Source of the DNA: Streptomyces triticagri
GTDB taxonomy: Bacteria; Actinomycetota; Actinomycetes; Streptomycetales; Streptomycetaceae
Reading direction: 5' to 3'
DNA: 64,000 nucleotides
Assembly: GCF_003429565.1 (NCBI RefSeq)
Contig: NZ_QUAK01000075.1
Location: 62,001-126,000, forward strand
The notes below the pieces were generated by a model. That model worked only from the letters and a program-made list of their open reading frames with translations. It made no database searches and had not been told where the DNA came from. The position numbers were made by a program, and so were the translations under genes. Below, one piece after another: positions 62,803 through 64,000 of this stretch. Each line of letters opens with the position of its first letter. The first letter of the stretch is position 1.

Positions 62803-63447
62803 TCAGGTGCCCAGGTATCGGAGCACCGCGAGTACTCGCCGTGAGTACCCCGCCGTGCCGGTCAGTTCCAACTTGTCGAAGATCGCGTTGATGTGCTTCT
62901 CCACAGCGCTCTGGGACACATGCAGCCGCTTGGCGATGGCCGCGTTTGTGTGCCCCTGGGCCATCTCGGCCAGAACGCCGCGTTCCCTGGAAGTCAGGCG
63001 TGAGAGAAGGTCCGTGTGTGCGGAGCGGCCGAGGAGTTGTCGCACCACATCGGGGTCGAAGGCCGCCCGGCCCTGGCCCACCCGCTCCAGGGCGTCGAGG
63101 AACTCGTCGACCTGAACCACACGGTCCTTCAACAGATATCCCACCCCTTCGGACTCCCCCGTCAACAGCTCGGTGGCGAACCTCCGCTCGACATACTGCG
63201 ACAACACCAGAACACCGATCCCCGGCCAGCGTTCTCTGATCTCCAGGGCTGCCCGCAGCCCTTCGTCGGTGTGTGTGGGCGGCATTCGGACGTCGGCCAC
63301 GACCACATCAGGACGCTGCTCGGACACTGCCTCGATCAGCTTCTCGGCGTCGCCGACAGCCGCGAGAACCTCATGCCCCTCCTCGACCAGCAATCGAATC
63401 AGGCCTTCGCGCAGCAGAGTTGAGTCTTCCGCGAGGATCAGACGCAC
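62803..63447 (-). CDS. NarL/LuxR response regulator
   Basis: A 214-residue response regulator. The receiver has LILAEDS (acidic pocket), phospho-acceptor Asp in VVVADVRMPP (about residue 54) and the Lys in YLLKDRV (about 105). The DNA-binding helix is LTSRERGVLAEMAQGHTNAAIAKRLHVSQSAVEKHINAIFDKL (about 150-193, split). The GTG start lies inside the end of the kinase gene (10-bp overlap), so they are translationally coupled. The signal is unknown. Confidence 0.9.
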   Translation of the reverse strand: MRLILAEDSTLLREGLIRLLVEEGHEVLAAVGDAEKLIEAVSEQRPDVVVADVRMPPTHTDEGLRAALEIRERWPGIGVLVLSQYVERRFATELLTGESEGVGYLLKDRVVQVDEFLDALERVGQGRAAFDPDVVRQLLGRSAHTDLLSRLTSRERGVLAEMAQGHTNAAIAKRLHVSQSAVEKHINAIFDKLELTGTAGYSRRVLAVLRYLGT

Positions 63448-64000
63448 GGCAGCTCCGCTGTGATGATCGTCGGCCCACCCCGAGGGCTGTTCACCGCAAG
63501 TCTCCCATCGAGCGCGGCCAGGCGCTGGGCCAAGCCGATCAAGCCGCTTCCCGAGGAGTCCGCCCCTCCTTTGCCGTTGTCCTCGATGCACAGGACGAAG
63601 CGGGAATCCTCCTCTCTGACGTCGACCCGTATCAGGCTCGCCTCGGAATGCTTGAGGGCGTTGGTGACGGCCTCCGACACCACGAAGTACGCGACGGTCG
63701 CCACGGGCCGACGTGGCTCGGCGGCTATCTCGTACGTCAGAGCCACTTCGATCGTCGACCGCTCGACCACGGTCTCCAACGCCGCCCGTAGACCTGCTTC
63801 GTCGAGCGCCGTGGGATAGACCCGCCAGGCCACCTCGCGCAGTTCGGTGAGCGCGTGTCTGCTCTCCTCGTGTGCCTGGCGCAGGAGTTCGGCCGATCGG
63901 TCGGGATCCTGACCGCGCACCGCACGGCCCAACAACATGCCGAGCGCCACCAGTCTCTGCTGCACTCCGTCGTGCAGATCTCTTTCGATGCGACGTCGTT
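63438..64000 (-). CDS. sensor histidine kinase (HisKA_3), N-terminus beyond the window
   Basis: The visible 187 codons are the C-terminal catalytic part. ERDLHDGVQQRLVALGM at the right edge is the phospho-accepting His box. Then SEAVTNALKHSEAS (N box), VLCIEDNGKGGADSSGSGLIGLAQRL (G boxes) and the end ELPCV follow. The sensing and membrane part lies to the right. It pairs with the overlapping response regulator. Confidence 0.92.
   Translation of the reverse strand, partial: RRRIERDLHDGVQQRLVALGMLLGRAVRGQDPDRSAELLRQAHEESRHALTELREVAWRVYPTALDEAGLRAALETVVERSTIEVALTYEIAAEPRRPVATVAYFVVSEAVTNALKHSEASLIRVDVREEDSRFVLCIEDNGKGGADSSGSGLIGLAQRLAALDGRLAVNSPRGGPTIITAELPCV

Overview
The window is very GC-rich, with strong third-position G/C bias, GTG starts, AGGAGG-type ribosome sites and dense short operons. 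With TetR, PadR and LuxR regulators, an F420-dependent oxidoreductase, a GT87/PAP2 fusion and an actinomycete integrative-element remnant in a tRNA gene, it looks like the chromosome of a Streptomyces or close relative. This is inferred from the sequence alone.

Region 1 (1-30.1 kb) is dominated by sterol/steroid side-chain catabolism. It holds a CYP125-like steroid P450, a 3Fe-4S ferredoxin, an aldehyde dehydrogenase, a double-domain FadE34-like acyl-CoA dehydrogenase with an SCP-x-type thiolase, a FadA5-like thiolase, an Rv3520c-like F420-dependent oxidoreductase, an SDR, a metallo-beta-lactamase-fold hydrolase and a KstR-like TetR repressor. Six sites matching or nearly matching the KstR operator TnnAACnnGTTnnA lie in promoter regions. 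A second inverted repeat, CTGACG-3-CGTCAG, recurs near the same genes. One KstR box sits before a glycosyltransferase/methyltransferase/alpha-barrel operon. No ring-cleavage genes are in the window.

Region 2 (19.9-26.0 kb, inside region 1) is a cobalamin-riboswitch-controlled operon: a secreted alpha/alpha-barrel membrane-anchored protein, a second secreted anchored protein, and the T, fused A and S parts of an ECF transporter. Its genes overlap by GTGA/ATGA junctions.

Region 3 (30-52 kb) is ordinary accessory chromosome: membrane glycosyltransferases, a serpin, an FHA protein, a MhuD-like heme-degrading enzyme, an MFS pump fused to a winged helix, a PhoD-like phosphatase, an iron-box-controlled DoxX protein, Cu/Zn SOD, DedA, a histidine phosphatase and a fadH-padR pair.

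Region 4 (52.6-57.1 kb) is a degraded pSAM2-type integrative element between 46-bp direct repeats, the right copy forming the 3' end of a tRNA-Val(TAC) gene. It carries a Rep fragment fused in frame to a frameshifted tyrosine integrase, a low-GC membrane protein, and a two-gene cargo of an HNH (ScoMcrA-like) endonuclease and an unknown partner. A more decayed tRNA-end copy at 51.7 kb suggests repeated use of this site.

Region 5 (57.3-64 kb) has a DUF4097 lipoprotein, a coiled-coil protein, a DUF4383 membrane protein, a KDPG aldolase-KDG kinase pair, an FmdB-type zinc ribbon and a two-component system running off the right edge.
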